From: Planctomycetota bacterium
GTDB lineage: Bacteria > Planctomycetota > PUPC01 > JACPCR01
Assembly (NCBI GenBank): GCA_030740295.1
Contig: JASLXP010001100.1
Span: forward strand, 3,523-67,522
Direction of reading: 5' to 3'
Length of the DNA stretch: 64,000 bases
Below the pieces are notes generated by a model, which saw only the letters and a list, made by a program, of their open reading frames with translations, had not been told where the DNA came from and ran no database searches. The position numbers and the translations under genes were made by a program. Positions 35,201-44,132 of the stretch are shown in pieces; position 1 is the stretch's first letter; the number at the start of each line of letters is the position of its first letter.

Positions 35201-37267
35201 GAACGCTCTTTCCGGGAAATCCAATATTCGTTAACAGGTCTTCATTTGGGAGCGGCGATCCCAATCGAAGAAGAAACGATTCACACTTCGATCAATTGCG
35301 AGCTGTCCAATAAGTCCATCCAAATCAGCGAGGCCAGTATTCGCTGGCCGAGCGGGGTGGCGGCTGTCCTCAAAGCAAGTGCCGCCCGTTTCGGCGAGTC
35401 ACCGAAAAACGATCGGACGGGGCCGCCTGCCGCCTCCTTCACCTTGGGAAAGGACATCCCGCTGGCTGATTTCATCGGCTTCACGCAACTCAATCCCGTG
35501 ACCTTTGAACTGCAGAACATCGATATTGCTGAGCTAACCAAGCTGACCAGGCCGTTCGTATCCGGGCTTCTGGATGAGTACACGCCCAGTGGAAAGTTGA
35601 AGCTCAGTTTCAAGACCGGACCGGGCATGTTGATCGGAAAGGAGCTCGCCGTCCTGCAACCGCCTGATGGCGTCACACTTCTGCTTGAAATGAGGAAGGC
35701 CGGATTACTGCCGATCGACGAAAACAGAGTTGAAGGAATCGAAAACCTCAACCTTGACCTGAAGGCCACACTTTCAAGATCAAAAGTGCGCGGCGAGACC
35801 GCGGTGGATCTTGATGCAGACATCAAGGCGGACAGTTTTTCAGCCTACAGGGACTTGTTCTTTCTTGATTTCACCAGCCGAAAGGTTGGGCTCGGTCTGA
35901 AGGGACACTTCTTCAGTCCTTCCCATTTTGAAATTGGGGAGGGTAAGTTGTCGCTGTCGGACGCGTTTCAGATCGGTGTATCAGAGCTCTCGGCGAGGAA
36001 TGTTGGCAAGCTGTGGTCTCAGATATCAGGGCCGGTGCGCGATGGCGACCAGCGCGAACGAGCATCCTTCAAGACCAGGCTGTCCATTGATGTCTCCAAC
36101 AACGATCAACTACTGACGGATCTGCGCGAATCGTTTGGCGAGTCGCTGCATCTCTTGAACCTGTTGGAGCTCACGGGGAATACGAGTATCGAGACAGAGA
36201 TTCAGGCAGGCCACGGCGAAGTTCGAACTTGGGGGCGATTCGAGGTCAATGAAGCGGATGCATCCTACGGGCAGACGCATCTGGAAGGATTGAACGCAAG
36301 CATTCCTTTTGACTTGGGCTGGCCACGGGACCCGCCGAAGCCTTCAACGCCGCTGCCGTTCGGTAAGGTCTCGGTTGAAACACTGACGTCAGGCATCGTG
36401 TTTTTTGAAGACCTCGGGCTATCGCTCAAGCTCGAGGAAAACCGGCTATACACGGAGGAGGTGGACCAACTCTTCTATGGTGGCTCGTTGAAGATCAGTC
36501 CGATCATGACGAACAGTCTACTGTCCGATGACATCAAGGCTGAAGGCAACTTAAAGGTCGAGGGCATGCAGATACAGCGGCTGTTGCAGTCGCTGCTTTT
36601 GCAGGACTTAAAGGGTGTGGCCCATGTCGACCTCAAGAATATTCGACTCGGTGGCAAGGACCTGAGTCTTGAGGGGAATGCCAATCTCCATGTCTTCGAC
36701 GGCAGTATCGAGGTAACCAATCTGGCGGTGAAGGATCTGTTCTCCAATCTTTCGCGACTGGAGCTCGACCTCGTCGCCAAAGACCTTTCGCTGGAAGAGG
36801 CGACGAATGTGATTCCGGCAGGCGAGATGACGGGCATCCTGGCAGGACACATCAAGGGACTGAAGCTCGATCTTTCAACGAGACAGCCGATTCAGTTCGA
36901 TTCTTCTTTTCGTACAGTGAAGAGGCGCGGAGTGCCGCAGTACATCACGGCTGACGCGGTGAAGACACTGTCGGGGGCCGAAAAACTGGCGGCCGAGTTC
37001 TACAATATCGAGGGGAAGCACCGTTATAAGGCATTTGGCTTTGATGCTTCGCTGAAGAACGACCTGATTCACATCAAGGGGGTGGACCAGAAAGATGGGC
37101 GAGAAGAGATTCTGTCGCCTGCTCTGTTTTCACGGGTGAAGTACTCCGTTCGATTTCCGCAGGAGATCAGGTATCAGGATTTCGAGTCGGGAGTGATTCG
37201 GGCCTATGAGAGCGTCTTGGATGCGATTGCAGAAGATGGAAGCAAGCCGGATGTAGAGGTGAAATGA
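32210..37267 (+). CDS. Giant AsmA-like inner-membrane-anchored envelope protein
   Basis: 1685 residues from ATG 32210, with AGGAG 14 nt upstream, so the start may be a little later or the site is unusual. One N-terminal membrane helix (VVAILIGVLIALILVVKALI, residues about 24-43) anchors a very long periplasmic part made of repeated short beta strands, no cysteine pairs, and few recognisable motifs. It ends with a compact domain (FDGSIEVTNLAVKDLF, MTGILAGHIKGLKLDLS, RRGVPQYITADAVKTL) that recalls the C-terminal AsmA-like domains of YhdP/TamB-type lipid transport proteins. By family knowledge it would bridge the inner and outer membranes. The next gene overlaps by 4 nt. Confidence 0.7.
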   Translation: MDEKENTDQKTQAKKSLLSRIGKVVAILIGVLIALILVVKALINGGVFDERIKSYALDRFRIQVDYDRVNWSIPFSFKVFKPSVVAAEAGGSAAPIACDQVKVRLARSGGEWSISDLEVTGLEISLELNDEWQVQRLPGDLQFAFPDLIKEGQDDEQTAELKALPALGVIGALHMFQKLGVTDSEITIGLPEAREITVTDIQVESKTEDEILVGTMTATVRAARSDLMTRLELHEDDIRFAVAEGKSLRMDSHLAIADGKMAVRVTANECVLSKYRELAQFAGLDMPRADGALYGTCAGELNLFDVFLNRGTVKMNPAMSVVKGSLVIPDSGTLKAAALNLEGNIEYSLPDGRIQWSGIRLDTSELEIIHSDRIIHLKKTDTQSKSGEYRGGSWKAELQSQIKMGELDISVSCLPAAEGETLKIHTLNAACPGVGKVEAELTISEFKRLTHGQISLTNFFPHDAIERIAQSVPLPAAMTKLPAFIPEGELSIHADLKNLPVTSNDWLADLRSLSSKADIKSSFLHTEGRYDGRAKLDFSNEALEIEAFEIQTPIGNLQIQGSLSSTLNEIKEGTIQFADIAPGDYAKELSLPKELEEILVASTGSGHLKFVNTSLPLDVLVVTPDRPFPFRNLIERCVIEGSLELTGPESLKTEIVFEGKEDELVLKKFMLDWRGLGRLVLTGSVKRDLETLTSGSAKLSGASVPRIQELFGSLAPEMRMLELKGGLDIVTEVHDFPLIIRGKAQKAEATFSVSFDKPVLSLNKQDFSFSASSKRWQAKGKAQTVLGKSGYRISDLSTRLSCENTSLVSGKRSFKSTRGTTDISATEAGEGRYSINSTWSIDIDQETHTGSIKVHASPDRIIDMEQAVLEWDKVVRLEAKAKRIDLKLLTESLQNAGRAFQSAAADLRVLDIGKLQSYVSEHLPQDFKAFQTKGGLELSLLADNAPADGVPKLMLTVSTAGAAASGIIKPLREVTGDSPVAFTLKGEAELSCIPDWSERSFREIQYSLTGLHLGAAIPIEEETIHTSINCELSNKSIQISEASIRWPSGVAAVLKASAARFGESPKNDRTGPPAASFTLGKDIPLADFIGFTQLNPVTFELQNIDIAELTKLTRPFVSGLLDEYTPSGKLKLSFKTGPGMLIGKELAVLQPPDGVTLLLEMRKAGLLPIDENRVEGIENLNLDLKATLSRSKVRGETAVDLDADIKADSFSAYRDLFFLDFTSRKVGLGLKGHFFSPSHFEIGEGKLSLSDAFQIGVSELSARNVGKLWSQISGPVRDGDQRERASFKTRLSIDVSNNDQLLTDLRESFGESLHLLNLLELTGNTSIETEIQAGHGEVRTWGRFEVNEADASYGQTHLEGLNASIPFDLGWPRDPPKPSTPLPFGKVSVETLTSGIVFFEDLGLSLKLEENRLYTEEVDQLFYGGSLKISPIMTNSLLSDDIKAEGNLKVEGMQIQRLLQSLLLQDLKGVAHVDLKNIRLGGKDLSLEGNANLHVFDGSIEVTNLAVKDLFSNLSRLELDLVAKDLSLEEATNVIPAGEMTGILAGHIKGLKLDLSTRQPIQFDSSFRTVKRRGVPQYITADAVKTLSGAEKLAAEFYNIEGKHRYKAFGFDASLKNDLIHIKGVDQKDGREEILSPALFSRVKYSVRFPQEIRYQDFESGVIRAYESVLDAIAEDGSKPDVEVK

Positions 37268-38274
37268 TCTTCCATTACCTGTTCCCCATTGCGCATTGCG
37301 TCATACTGACCTCGCCTCTCTCCGCGGAACGCGCCTCTCCCATCTGGTCGCTCAGATTCTCGCCGGATGGCCAGACGCTGGCGGTGGGGATTCATCAACA
37401 GGTGCTGTTGATCGAAACGGAGAACTGGAAGGTTCGGGGCTCTTTGCCGGATTTCATGGACAGCGTGCGATGCCTTCGATACAGCAGGGATGGGAAGCTG
37501 CTGATGGTCGGGGGCGGCTATCCGAAAGAGATCGGCGAAGTGGTAATCTTTCAGACCAGCGATCTCGAATACATCGGGGGCAGTGAGCATCACGTGGATG
37601 TAGTCGAAGATCTTGTCCCGCATCCGGGCGGCAAGAAGTACGTCACGGTCAGCATGGATCATTCGGCGATCATCACAGACCAGGCGGAAGGCGAGATCCT
37701 GAAGATTCTGAAGCACAAAGATCGGGTTTACGCGGCCGCGGTGTCACCGGATGGAAAGTTTGTGATCACCGGTGGTGCGGACAACGTACTCCGAGTCTGG
37801 AACATGAAGGGCGAGCTAGTCACGAGTGTGCAACAACAGAGACTGGCGGTGAGAGGAATACGGTTTCTGTCGGGCGGCACTGAGTTTCTTGCTTCACAGG
37901 AGGATGGCCGATTGTCGAGATGGGCTCTCAGGCAGACAGGGAACGACAAGTGGGGCCTGAATCGGTTGAAATCCGAAAAGGCTCACGGTGAGTACGCGGT
38001 TCATTCGTTGGCCCTCTTACCGGCAACTAATCGCGCGCTGAGTGCCGGTGCAGACGGGCGATGTGTTTTATGGAACACGGATCGGCTGAAACAGATTCGA
38101 GAAATCCTCAGTGATGCGGATCAACTTTACGCAGTTGCTGCGAGCCCGGATGGCGCGCTTGCCGCAGCCGGCGGGCGATCTGGAAGGCTTCACGTCTTTT
38201 CATTGAAGGATGGCAGTCTGGTAAAGACACTTGTGCCGCCTGCGCCGAAGATGGAGGAGATGGAGGAGGAGTGA
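37264..38274 (+). CDS. Exported WD40-repeat propeller protein
   Basis: 336 residues; the ATG overlaps the stop of the AsmA-like gene (ATGA), indicating translational coupling. A weak signal peptide (MIFHYLFPIAHCVILTSPLSA) is followed by about seven WD40-like blades: IWSLRFSPDGQTLAVG, DSVRCLRYSRDGKLLMVGG, DRVYAAAVSPDGKFVITGG and AVAASPDGALAAAGG. Such repeats form a beta-propeller for protein contacts. Coupling to a giant envelope protein suggests they work together at the envelope; this is inference. The C-terminus is acidic and short (PKMEEMEEE). Confidence 0.8.
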   Translation: MIFHYLFPIAHCVILTSPLSAERASPIWSLRFSPDGQTLAVGIHQQVLLIETENWKVRGSLPDFMDSVRCLRYSRDGKLLMVGGGYPKEIGEVVIFQTSDLEYIGGSEHHVDVVEDLVPHPGGKKYVTVSMDHSAIITDQAEGEILKILKHKDRVYAAAVSPDGKFVITGGADNVLRVWNMKGELVTSVQQQRLAVRGIRFLSGGTEFLASQEDGRLSRWALRQTGNDKWGLNRLKSEKAHGEYAVHSLALLPATNRALSAGADGRCVLWNTDRLKQIREILSDADQLYAVAASPDGALAAAGGRSGRLHVFSLKDGSLVKTLVPPAPKMEEMEEE

Positions 38275-38349
38275 AAGGCAAAAAAGGCTTCCATCAAATT
38301 CAAGGAAACAACGAATGCGGCAGATCACTCTCCTCCAAATCTCCCGGAA

Positions 38350-40863
38350 CTAATCAAAAGGAATGCCCAGCTTCTCGAACCGCTCCTGCAATTTCGCCTT
38401 CGCTTCTTTGAAGGGGCGCTTGAGGAATTCCTTGTGATCGTGTTCGCCGTGGTGGTGGGTGACGGTGCCGTGGTCGTAGTGGCGGGCCGTGTTATCGATA
38501 TAGGTGAGGCCGCCTTCGATGAGGGTTTTCATGTATGTGGCGCTGTCGAGATCGAAGAGCTCATATTCGCCACCGACCGCGACGTAGATGGGGCTGGTAT
38601 GGGCGTGGATGCCGCGGCGCCAGCCATCGTAGTGAGGGATGGTGGTGTAGCCCGGGCCTCCGCAGCGGGCAGCGAGCCAGGTGTTTTCTTCGACTTTGAT
38701 TCGGGCTTTGAGCTGGATCTTTTTCGCGCCGTTTTCTCGATTGGCTGAAGCGACTACTTTGCCGTGCTGGACGATCTGCAGCGTGTGCATGGGGAAGATG
38801 GATTGCGCACGGGCTTCGACCTCGACCGTGCCTCCGTTGCCCGTGAGCTTGAGTGTGCTGCCGATTGGCTCGCCGTTGACGGTAAACCAGATCATCGGAC
38901 CGCTGGTCTGGAAGGTGTTGCCACTGCGCAGGCCCTTGAGCCAGTTGTCGTAGGTGAATCCTTCGTCCTCAGGAATGTGGACGTAGGTGCGGCTGAGGCC
39001 GACCGGCACGTCACTGGTCATTTTGTCCGTGCCCCCGCAGATGGGCAGGCGGTAACCGTTGTTCAGGTATCTGTACCATTCGCCGTGGTTGTATTCCGAG
39101 TGGATGAGGAACTCGACCGCGTCCAGACGATGGGTGGCGACAAGTGTGGCCGGTTCGCAGTTGGGTGTGGGGATGTGCGGAAGGACGACCAGACCGCCCT
39201 GTTCGTGGCATTCGTCCGCCCAGTGCGAAAGTGTCGTTTCAAGGTTGCCGCCCATTTCAGCTTCGCTCGGGCCGTCAGAGCACCACGGCATGATCTGCTT
39301 CTTGATGCCGAGGAGGGTGAGGTGTCCGAGGATGTGCTGACGGTTTTCGGAGCATGCGTAAACGATGCTGCCGCCCTCCTGGGTGACGCTCGGACGGCCG
39401 GTGAATTCCTGAGTATCGGTGAAGAGGTGTCCCCATTGTGATTGGAGGAGGTTAACCACGTTGAGGTCCTCTGCCTGGCCCTCCCGGTGCGCACCAACGG
39501 TGCTAAGGAAGTGCACGTGGGTATCGCCACTGAAGTAACGGTCTTCGTTCATGTGGGCCACGCGCTTGACGCGGACTTCGAGCTCACGCTGGCCTGGCTT
39601 GATGCGGACCCGTTTACGGAGGGGTGTGTATTCGAAGCCGCGGGACACATCCACGTAGACATCGCCGCGGGGTAGCCAGCCCTGGCAGGTGCCGTCGATG
39701 TACGCATACGAAATCTGACCGAGCCGGACGTCGCCGCCGTTGTCGAGATGCCAGCTTCCCATGTCGGACATCACATGCGAGTGGTGCCCGTGCGGCTGAA
39801 ACGGGATGCCTTCCGGCGAGCGGAAAGCCACTCGGCAATGGACCGGTTTGCCGGTGTCGTCATCGACCACTGTAGTGTGCACCCAGTTCTGGCCTCGGTG
39901 GACGACCTCGAGCTGGACACGGTCGCTCGCATTGACCTTTCCCTTTTTCTGCAGATCGCCCCAGTTGGCTTTGCCGAGAGATTTACCGGCACTTTTTACT
40001 TCGACGGTCGCGGTCGGCGTGGCTGCGATTTCGACGTAGCTCTTTCTATTTTCGTTTGCCTTTGGCTCACCCCAGCCGAGTTGGGCATCCTTGAGATGAT
40101 CCTCCACACCGCCGCCGGGCAGCGGGTATGGGAATGTGCATACGCCGCGATCCACTTCCACCTCCAGGTCGAACGGTCGTGCCGCGTCGGTTTCTCTGGT
40201 GACGGTGATCTGAACTTCCTTTTTGCCTTCTCGATTAAAGGGATACTCGTCCACGTGCGAAAGAGTGACCGCGGCGATGAGGAAGCGCGGGCCCTCCGGA
40301 ATGATCTCGACGGATTCTATGGCCGCGCCTGGATGAGGATTGTTCCAGCAGAAGAGGATGTAGTCTCTCGGCCATGCCTGATTGACTTCGGTCTGGCGGT
40401 TCCCTGCCGTGCCCCACGGGCCGGAGTGCCGATTGGGTTTGCTGTCCGCCTGGTCAGGGACCGAATTCACAGGGAGTTGCCCCCACGATGCCGGGATGAG
40501 GCTGATCTCGAATCGTTCGCGAACCGGGATGCTAATCTTTTTGCCATTAGCGAAATTGAAAACGTACCGCGCGCATGGGACGCCGATGGGCCCGTTGTTG
40601 AAGAGATCGGAATCGAGCAATCGATGCGCGAAGAGGATCTTCTTTGCTTTCTTCTTTATCGGAACAATTACCGATCCGTTTTTGCAGCCTTTGCCCTTTC
40701 CGAGCCCGATGAAGACCTTTTTGGATTTGCCGTCTTTGCCGCCGATCTGAAACGGCAAGCCGCGCAGTGACTGTTTGCCAGTGGCGGGATTTGCGCCTTT
40801 GCCAACAAGGGATGTGGATGCGTTACACAAACGGGCCAGGCTGATGGTTTCGTAATCCTTCAT
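38350..40863 (-). CDS. CehA/McbA-type PHP-domain metallohydrolase
   Basis: 837 residues from ATG 40863. A frame extended to 41040 reads through heptad-repeat DNA (giving a QHPASS-type peptide) and is not real coding. The C-terminal 400 residues form a PHP-like metal domain: RYFSGDTHVHFLS with paired His, LVVLPHIPTPNC, VEFLIHSEYN and ICGGTDKMTSDVPVGLSRTYV. N-terminal beta domains (residues about 1-420) follow the family, with CxGxxx absent. Related proteins cleave amide or ester bonds; CehA-type ones hydrolyse carbamates, though most members have unknown substrates. No signal peptide is seen. Convergent with the WD40 gene. Confidence 0.72.
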   Translation of the reverse strand: MKDYETISLARLCNASTSLVGKGANPATGKQSLRGLPFQIGGKDGKSKKVFIGLGKGKGCKNGSVIVPIKKKAKKILFAHRLLDSDLFNNGPIGVPCARYVFNFANGKKISIPVRERFEISLIPASWGQLPVNSVPDQADSKPNRHSGPWGTAGNRQTEVNQAWPRDYILFCWNNPHPGAAIESVEIIPEGPRFLIAAVTLSHVDEYPFNREGKKEVQITVTRETDAARPFDLEVEVDRGVCTFPYPLPGGGVEDHLKDAQLGWGEPKANENRKSYVEIAATPTATVEVKSAGKSLGKANWGDLQKKGKVNASDRVQLEVVHRGQNWVHTTVVDDDTGKPVHCRVAFRSPEGIPFQPHGHHSHVMSDMGSWHLDNGGDVRLGQISYAYIDGTCQGWLPRGDVYVDVSRGFEYTPLRKRVRIKPGQRELEVRVKRVAHMNEDRYFSGDTHVHFLSTVGAHREGQAEDLNVVNLLQSQWGHLFTDTQEFTGRPSVTQEGGSIVYACSENRQHILGHLTLLGIKKQIMPWCSDGPSEAEMGGNLETTLSHWADECHEQGGLVVLPHIPTPNCEPATLVATHRLDAVEFLIHSEYNHGEWYRYLNNGYRLPICGGTDKMTSDVPVGLSRTYVHIPEDEGFTYDNWLKGLRSGNTFQTSGPMIWFTVNGEPIGSTLKLTGNGGTVEVEARAQSIFPMHTLQIVQHGKVVASANRENGAKKIQLKARIKVEENTWLAARCGGPGYTTIPHYDGWRRGIHAHTSPIYVAVGGEYELFDLDSATYMKTLIEGGLTYIDNTARHYDHGTVTHHHGEHDHKEFLKRPFKEAKAKLQERFEKLGIPFD

Positions 40864-40946
40864 GATTCGTGATGAGAAATGAGTAATGAGTAATGGCAGG
40901 TTGGCAGTCTGTTTAGTACTTGGTGGATTCGGCGTCAAGGATAAAA

Positions 40947-41140
40947 TGCTGGATGCTGGCCGCTGGCCGCTGGATGCTGGATGCTGAACTCGATGCTCGA
41001 TGTGTGGTGCTGTCGCGTACGGTGCAACAACACAGCTCAAGCCAAACGGTCGGCCCTACACAATTCGCACGCACGGTATCCAGCATCCAGAATCCAGTAT
41101 CACTCTCAACAACGACACATTTCCGTACCGGATGCTGGAT
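40947..41140. repeat. Heptad repeats GCTGGAT and their inverted copies
   Basis: GCTGGAT/GCTGGCC/GCTGAAC heptads run from 40949 to 40987, inverted ATCCAGC/ATCCAGA heptads from 41078 to 41098, and GGATGCTGGATG at 41130-41141. Opposed arms could fold into a stem-loop. The array fills most of the 306-bp gap between the CehA-like and lipase genes. The word length of 7 matches the repeats at 54.2-54.6 kb. Confidence 0.8.
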
Positions 41141-41169
41141 GTGGAGATGAGAATACATCGGGCATTCCT

Positions 41170-42000
41170 TCACGGCAGTTCGTTCGCCACGCTAAGGTAA
41201 AAACTGTTCATCCGCTCACGAAATTGCACCGGGGTCTCGCGAGCCAGTGCCTGTTCCAGATCCCACCAGCCGATCTCGTTGAGGTGATCGGTTTCCTCTA
41301 GAGTGCCTTTGAAAAATTCCTCGCGCCACTTGGCGGATTCTACGGACACGAGCCCGTCGTTATCGCCTTCTGCATTCTGAATGATGTAAGCGGATGGCTT
41401 GAGTAGTGTGAGCACCTTCCAGAATGGTTGTCTTCCCGCGTAGGTGCGTACCTCCATCGTTTCAAAACAGGTCTCTTCGAATTCGCGAACTTCGGGGTCG
41501 TTGTTAAACGTGTCGCAGAAATCTGTGGTGAGGCAGTCGAAGCCTGTCAGGTCTACGCCGATTGTTTTTCCCCAAGGCTTGAGGAAGCCAAGGTTCTTGT
41601 TGCCCCAGTCCGCGAAGCTAGTGCCTGCGTGTGGGGTGCTGATGGTGGTGAGCGAGGCGACGTCGCTGTGAATGCGGCCGCTACTTCGATCTTCGAACAG
41701 CATATGCCGGCTGTCGAGGCCGCCCATGCTGTGGGCGATGATGTTCACCTTTTTGTGGCCTTTGTCGAGGATGGTCTTGATATTGATTCGCAAAGCCTCA
41801 GCGCGTTCTTTTACGCCGGCGGCCCAGGGCACGTTTGAATGGTAGACCGTGAATTCTTTCTCCATCAGGTGAGATCGGATGCCGCGGAAGTAGTGGTAAT
41901 GATCCGACCGCGGCTTCTCGTGGTTATCGAGCTCTAGAGCGTTGTTCCATGGCTCGTCAAAGCGGGCGATTCCGTGTGCGAGGACGATGGGGTGGCTCAT
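41170..42000 (-). CDS. Alpha/beta-hydrolase lipase-like protein
   Basis: 276 residues beginning MSHPIVLAHGIARFDEPW, with the oxyanion HG motif at residues 9-10. The nucleophile elbow is AHSMGGLD near residue 95 with Ser as nucleophile; STPHAGTSFADW follows, as in triacylglycerol lipases and PGAP1-like enzymes. An acid and a histidine (NDGLVSVESAKW region and a following DHLNEIGWW) complete the triad plausibly. No signal peptide. It acts on lipid or short esters; the substrate is unknown. It sits alone on the minus strand, divergent from the EamA gene, with only 120 bp between starts. Confidence 0.87.
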   Translation of the reverse strand: MSHPIVLAHGIARFDEPWNNALELDNHEKPRSDHYHYFRGIRSHLMEKEFTVYHSNVPWAAGVKERAEALRINIKTILDKGHKKVNIIAHSMGGLDSRHMLFEDRSSGRIHSDVASLTTISTPHAGTSFADWGNKNLGFLKPWGKTIGVDLTGFDCLTTDFCDTFNNDPEVREFEETCFETMEVRTYAGRQPFWKVLTLLKPSAYIIQNAEGDNDGLVSVESAKWREEFFKGTLEETDHLNEIGWWDLEQALARETPVQFRERMNSFYLSVANELP

Positions 42001-42120
42001 GCGAGGATTGTCTTCCTTGTGGAGATTGGACGTTTTCCTTTGTACAGGTGTTCTTCAAAGTCTTCGTACTCGTTTATCAATAAACCGACAACCAATCTCA
42101 GGGACAGGGATCTCGCAGGG

Positions 42121-42987
42121 ATGCACCACGTTCTTTTTCTGACCGTCTGCTCTATCTGGGCCACGAGTTTCATCTTGATGAAGCGGGCCTCCGAGAGCTT
42201 CGGGGCGGTGACTATCGGTGCGTGGCGAGTCTTCGGCGGTGCTCTGTTCCTCGCAATTATCTGGGCGATCAAAGGGGAAGGCTGGTCGATAAAGCGTGAG
42301 CATTACAGGCATATCATCTTTGTCTCACTGATTATTTACCTCTGGCCATTTACCATTCAGCCTTACATGGTGGCCAGGCACGGCGGAGCTTTTATTGGAA
42401 TGATGGTTTCCCTCGTTCCGCTGATGACGGTGATTCTGTCTATACCCATGTTGAAGACTTACCCGTCGGTGAGGCAGGCAGTGGGTGTGCTTGGCGGCCT
42501 GGTCTGCCTTCTGTTCCTGATGAAGGACGGCCTGCAAAGGAGCATCCCCGCCTCGCACATGTTGATGATCGCGTCAGTACCAACCGTTTACGCGTTTGGG
42601 AACACATACGTCAAGCAGCATCTGTCGGAAGTCCCGCCGCTGCCTCTGGCTTGCGTCAACCTGAGTCTTGCGAGTCTGATTCTGCTGCCCATCTCTCAGT
42701 TCGCGTTATCTGGTCAGATCATAGAGGGAGGGGATATCGCAATGGCCACAAATTGCCTTGTGATTCTGGGTCTGTTCTGCACCGGTTTGGCAACCTTTAT
42801 CGGATATACCCTCATTCAGAAGCGTGGGCCTCTGTTCGCCGGAATGGTGTCTTACGTTGTCCCGCTGGGCGCCATGATGTGGGGCTGGTGGGACAAAGAG
42901 CGGATCACGGCAACCCAGGTGATCTGCCTCTGTGGTGTTCTGCTGATGGTGGCGCTGGTGCAGACGGACCAGCGGAACAGGCGATGA
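42121..42987 (+). CDS. EamA/DMT-family transporter
   Basis: 288 residues from ATG 42121 (MHHVLFLTVCSIWATSFILMKRAS), which follows a CAGGG site closely. Two tandem EamA repeats are visible, with ten hydrophobic stretches: SIWATSFILMK, GAWRVFGGALFLAIIWAI and, in the second half, TVYAFGNTYVKQHLSEVPPL to VAWGW-type segments. Ten-helix DMT transporters export amino acids, nucleotides or sugars; nothing shows which. A longer open frame upstream (from 41974) has no support. Two short GC hairpins follow the stop. Confidence 0.88.
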   Translation: MHHVLFLTVCSIWATSFILMKRASESFGAVTIGAWRVFGGALFLAIIWAIKGEGWSIKREHYRHIIFVSLIIYLWPFTIQPYMVARHGGAFIGMMVSLVPLMTVILSIPMLKTYPSVRQAVGVLGGLVCLLFLMKDGLQRSIPASHMLMIASVPTVYAFGNTYVKQHLSEVPPLPLACVNLSLASLILLPISQFALSGQIIEGGDIAMATNCLVILGLFCTGLATFIGYTLIQKRGPLFAGMVSYVVPLGAMMWGWWDKERITATQVICLCGVLLMVALVQTDQRNRR

Positions 42988-42989
42988 GT

Positions 42990-43026
42990 CAGGCCCCAGG
43001 GCCTGGGAATGCGGGTCGGTGACCCG
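42990..43026. terminator. Tandem GC hairpins between convergent genes
   Basis: CAGGCCC-ca-GGGCCTG (42990-43005) and CGGGTC-ggt-GACCCG (43012-43026) follow the EamA stop by 3 nt. They are placed to end transcription from both sides; no U-tract is clear. Confidence 0.5.
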
Positions 43027-43167
43027 ATGTTTGACACTCGAAGCTCGCATGGTCCTTCCTGAGACACTGGATGGCATGCGCTGTGCTCAACTGAAACACA
43101 CGGACGTATTGATGCGAGCGTTCGTCCGTCATGAAGGGTCTCCTGAATTTGGCGGCCCTTTTTAGTT

Positions 43168-43614
43168 TCAGTAGTCCTCTTCCACCATTGTCCACCAATC
43201 CCAGAGATTCTGGATCGCCTGTTTCCGCCGCTTCAATGGCGAGTCCGGAGAATAGCCGAACAAGTTTCCATTCAGATACTCGTGGGTGCGATGGCTCAAT
43301 AGCCGGGCCGCAGTGATCCGGCGTTCCAGTTGCTCGGCCTCGAGCTCCCGAATAAGTGAAGGAACGAGCACGAAGCCAGGGCTGGTCTCGAGCGCCTTCA
43401 GCGCAATGGCCCGTTCCTCTTGATCCGAGGAGGCGGCCAGATTGATGTTGCCCTGCACTTGTTTCTCGAGCTCGGTCGGGAACCATCCCAGGCGAAAGAT
43501 CTCGTCCATCGTGATGGCTCCCAGGCTCAATCCATAGAGCAGGCAGATACCTGCAGCACAGGCTGCCACTGGCGAAGTCTTCTGTGCTTCAACTTTCTCT
43601 TCGATTGCTGTCAA
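43168..43614 (-). CDS. Small membrane-anchored protein with a HEAT-like region
   Basis: 148 residues. A single hydrophobic segment (CAAGICLLYGLSLGAITM, about 18-36) is followed by a helical region with a HEAT-like repeat: DQEERAIALKALETSP and LERRITAARLLSHRTH. It ends with the WDWWTMVEEDY tail. No enzymatic motif is seen. Its start overlaps the upstream lipoprotein-like gene by 4 nt (ATGA). Function unknown; likely a partner of the lipoprotein and WD40 protein encoded just upstream. Confidence 0.7.
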   Translation of the reverse strand: MTAIEEKVEAQKTSPVAACAAGICLLYGLSLGAITMDEIFRLGWFPTELEKQVQGNINLAASSDQEERAIALKALETSPGFVLVPSLIRELEAEQLERRITAARLLSHRTHEYLNGNLFGYSPDSPLKRRKQAIQNLWDWWTMVEEDY

Positions 43615-44123
43615 TCCTCTGCCTCCTTCGGACTTTCATCTGTCCTCTTTACGGGGAACTTGCCTGGTGCGAAATCACGGCGGATACGCCTGCCGACTCC
43701 GCCAAGTCGCCGGCCTACAACGGTGGGACTCGCGCCCGGCCAGGGCGTTAAAAGTTGCCGGTATGCCCCGATCACTTCACCTTCGAACGCGGCCGCTTCG
43801 CGCTCGTACATGTGATCCTTCATCATCCTGAGATGGTTCTCGAGCCGCCTGTAGATTTGTCTGACGGTATCGGGATTGTCAGACAACCTATCCACTAGTG
43901 TGGCGTGGTCCGCAAACCACGCGGAGTAGGCTCGAAGGTAGCCCGTGTGTTTGGCATCCCTTGACGGCGCGATGAGCTTGCGCGTCATCAAAGGATCGTC
44001 TGGTTTCTTCTTGGGGCGACGAAAGGAATACTGAATTCCACAGGCAGGAACAGACAAAAGTAGAGCCAGGAAGAGAACAAGAGCTTTGCCGGCGGTGATG
44101 GGTTTCAAATGAACAACCGGCAT
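43611..44123 (-). CDS. Putative small lipoprotein
   Basis: 170 residues. The N-terminus (ALVLFLALLLSVPACG) is hydrophobic and ends in a lipobox-like SVPAC, so the mature protein would start at Cys28. After it comes a basic stretch (FRRPKKKPDD) and a mostly helical body (LVDRLSDNPDTVRQIYRRLEN, MYEREAAAFEGEVIGAYRQL). No known domain. It starts 9 bp after the WD40 gene stop and is coupled to the small HEAT-like gene, so three genes form one operon. Function unknown. Confidence 0.7.
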   Translation of the reverse strand: MPVVHLKPITAGKALVLFLALLLSVPACGIQYSFRRPKKKPDDPLMTRKLIAPSRDAKHTGYLRAYSAWFADHATLVDRLSDNPDTVRQIYRRLENHLRMMKDHMYEREAAAFEGEVIGAYRQLLTPWPGASPTVVGRRLGGVGRRIRRDFAPGKFPVKRTDESPKEAED

Positions 44124-44132
44124 GAGTGCAGC

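Noticed and set aside
40864..41040. N-terminal extension of the CehA/McbA-like protein
   Set aside because: The extra 59 residues are translated from heptad repeats (QHPASS-like) and are not conserved-looking. Start moved to 40863.
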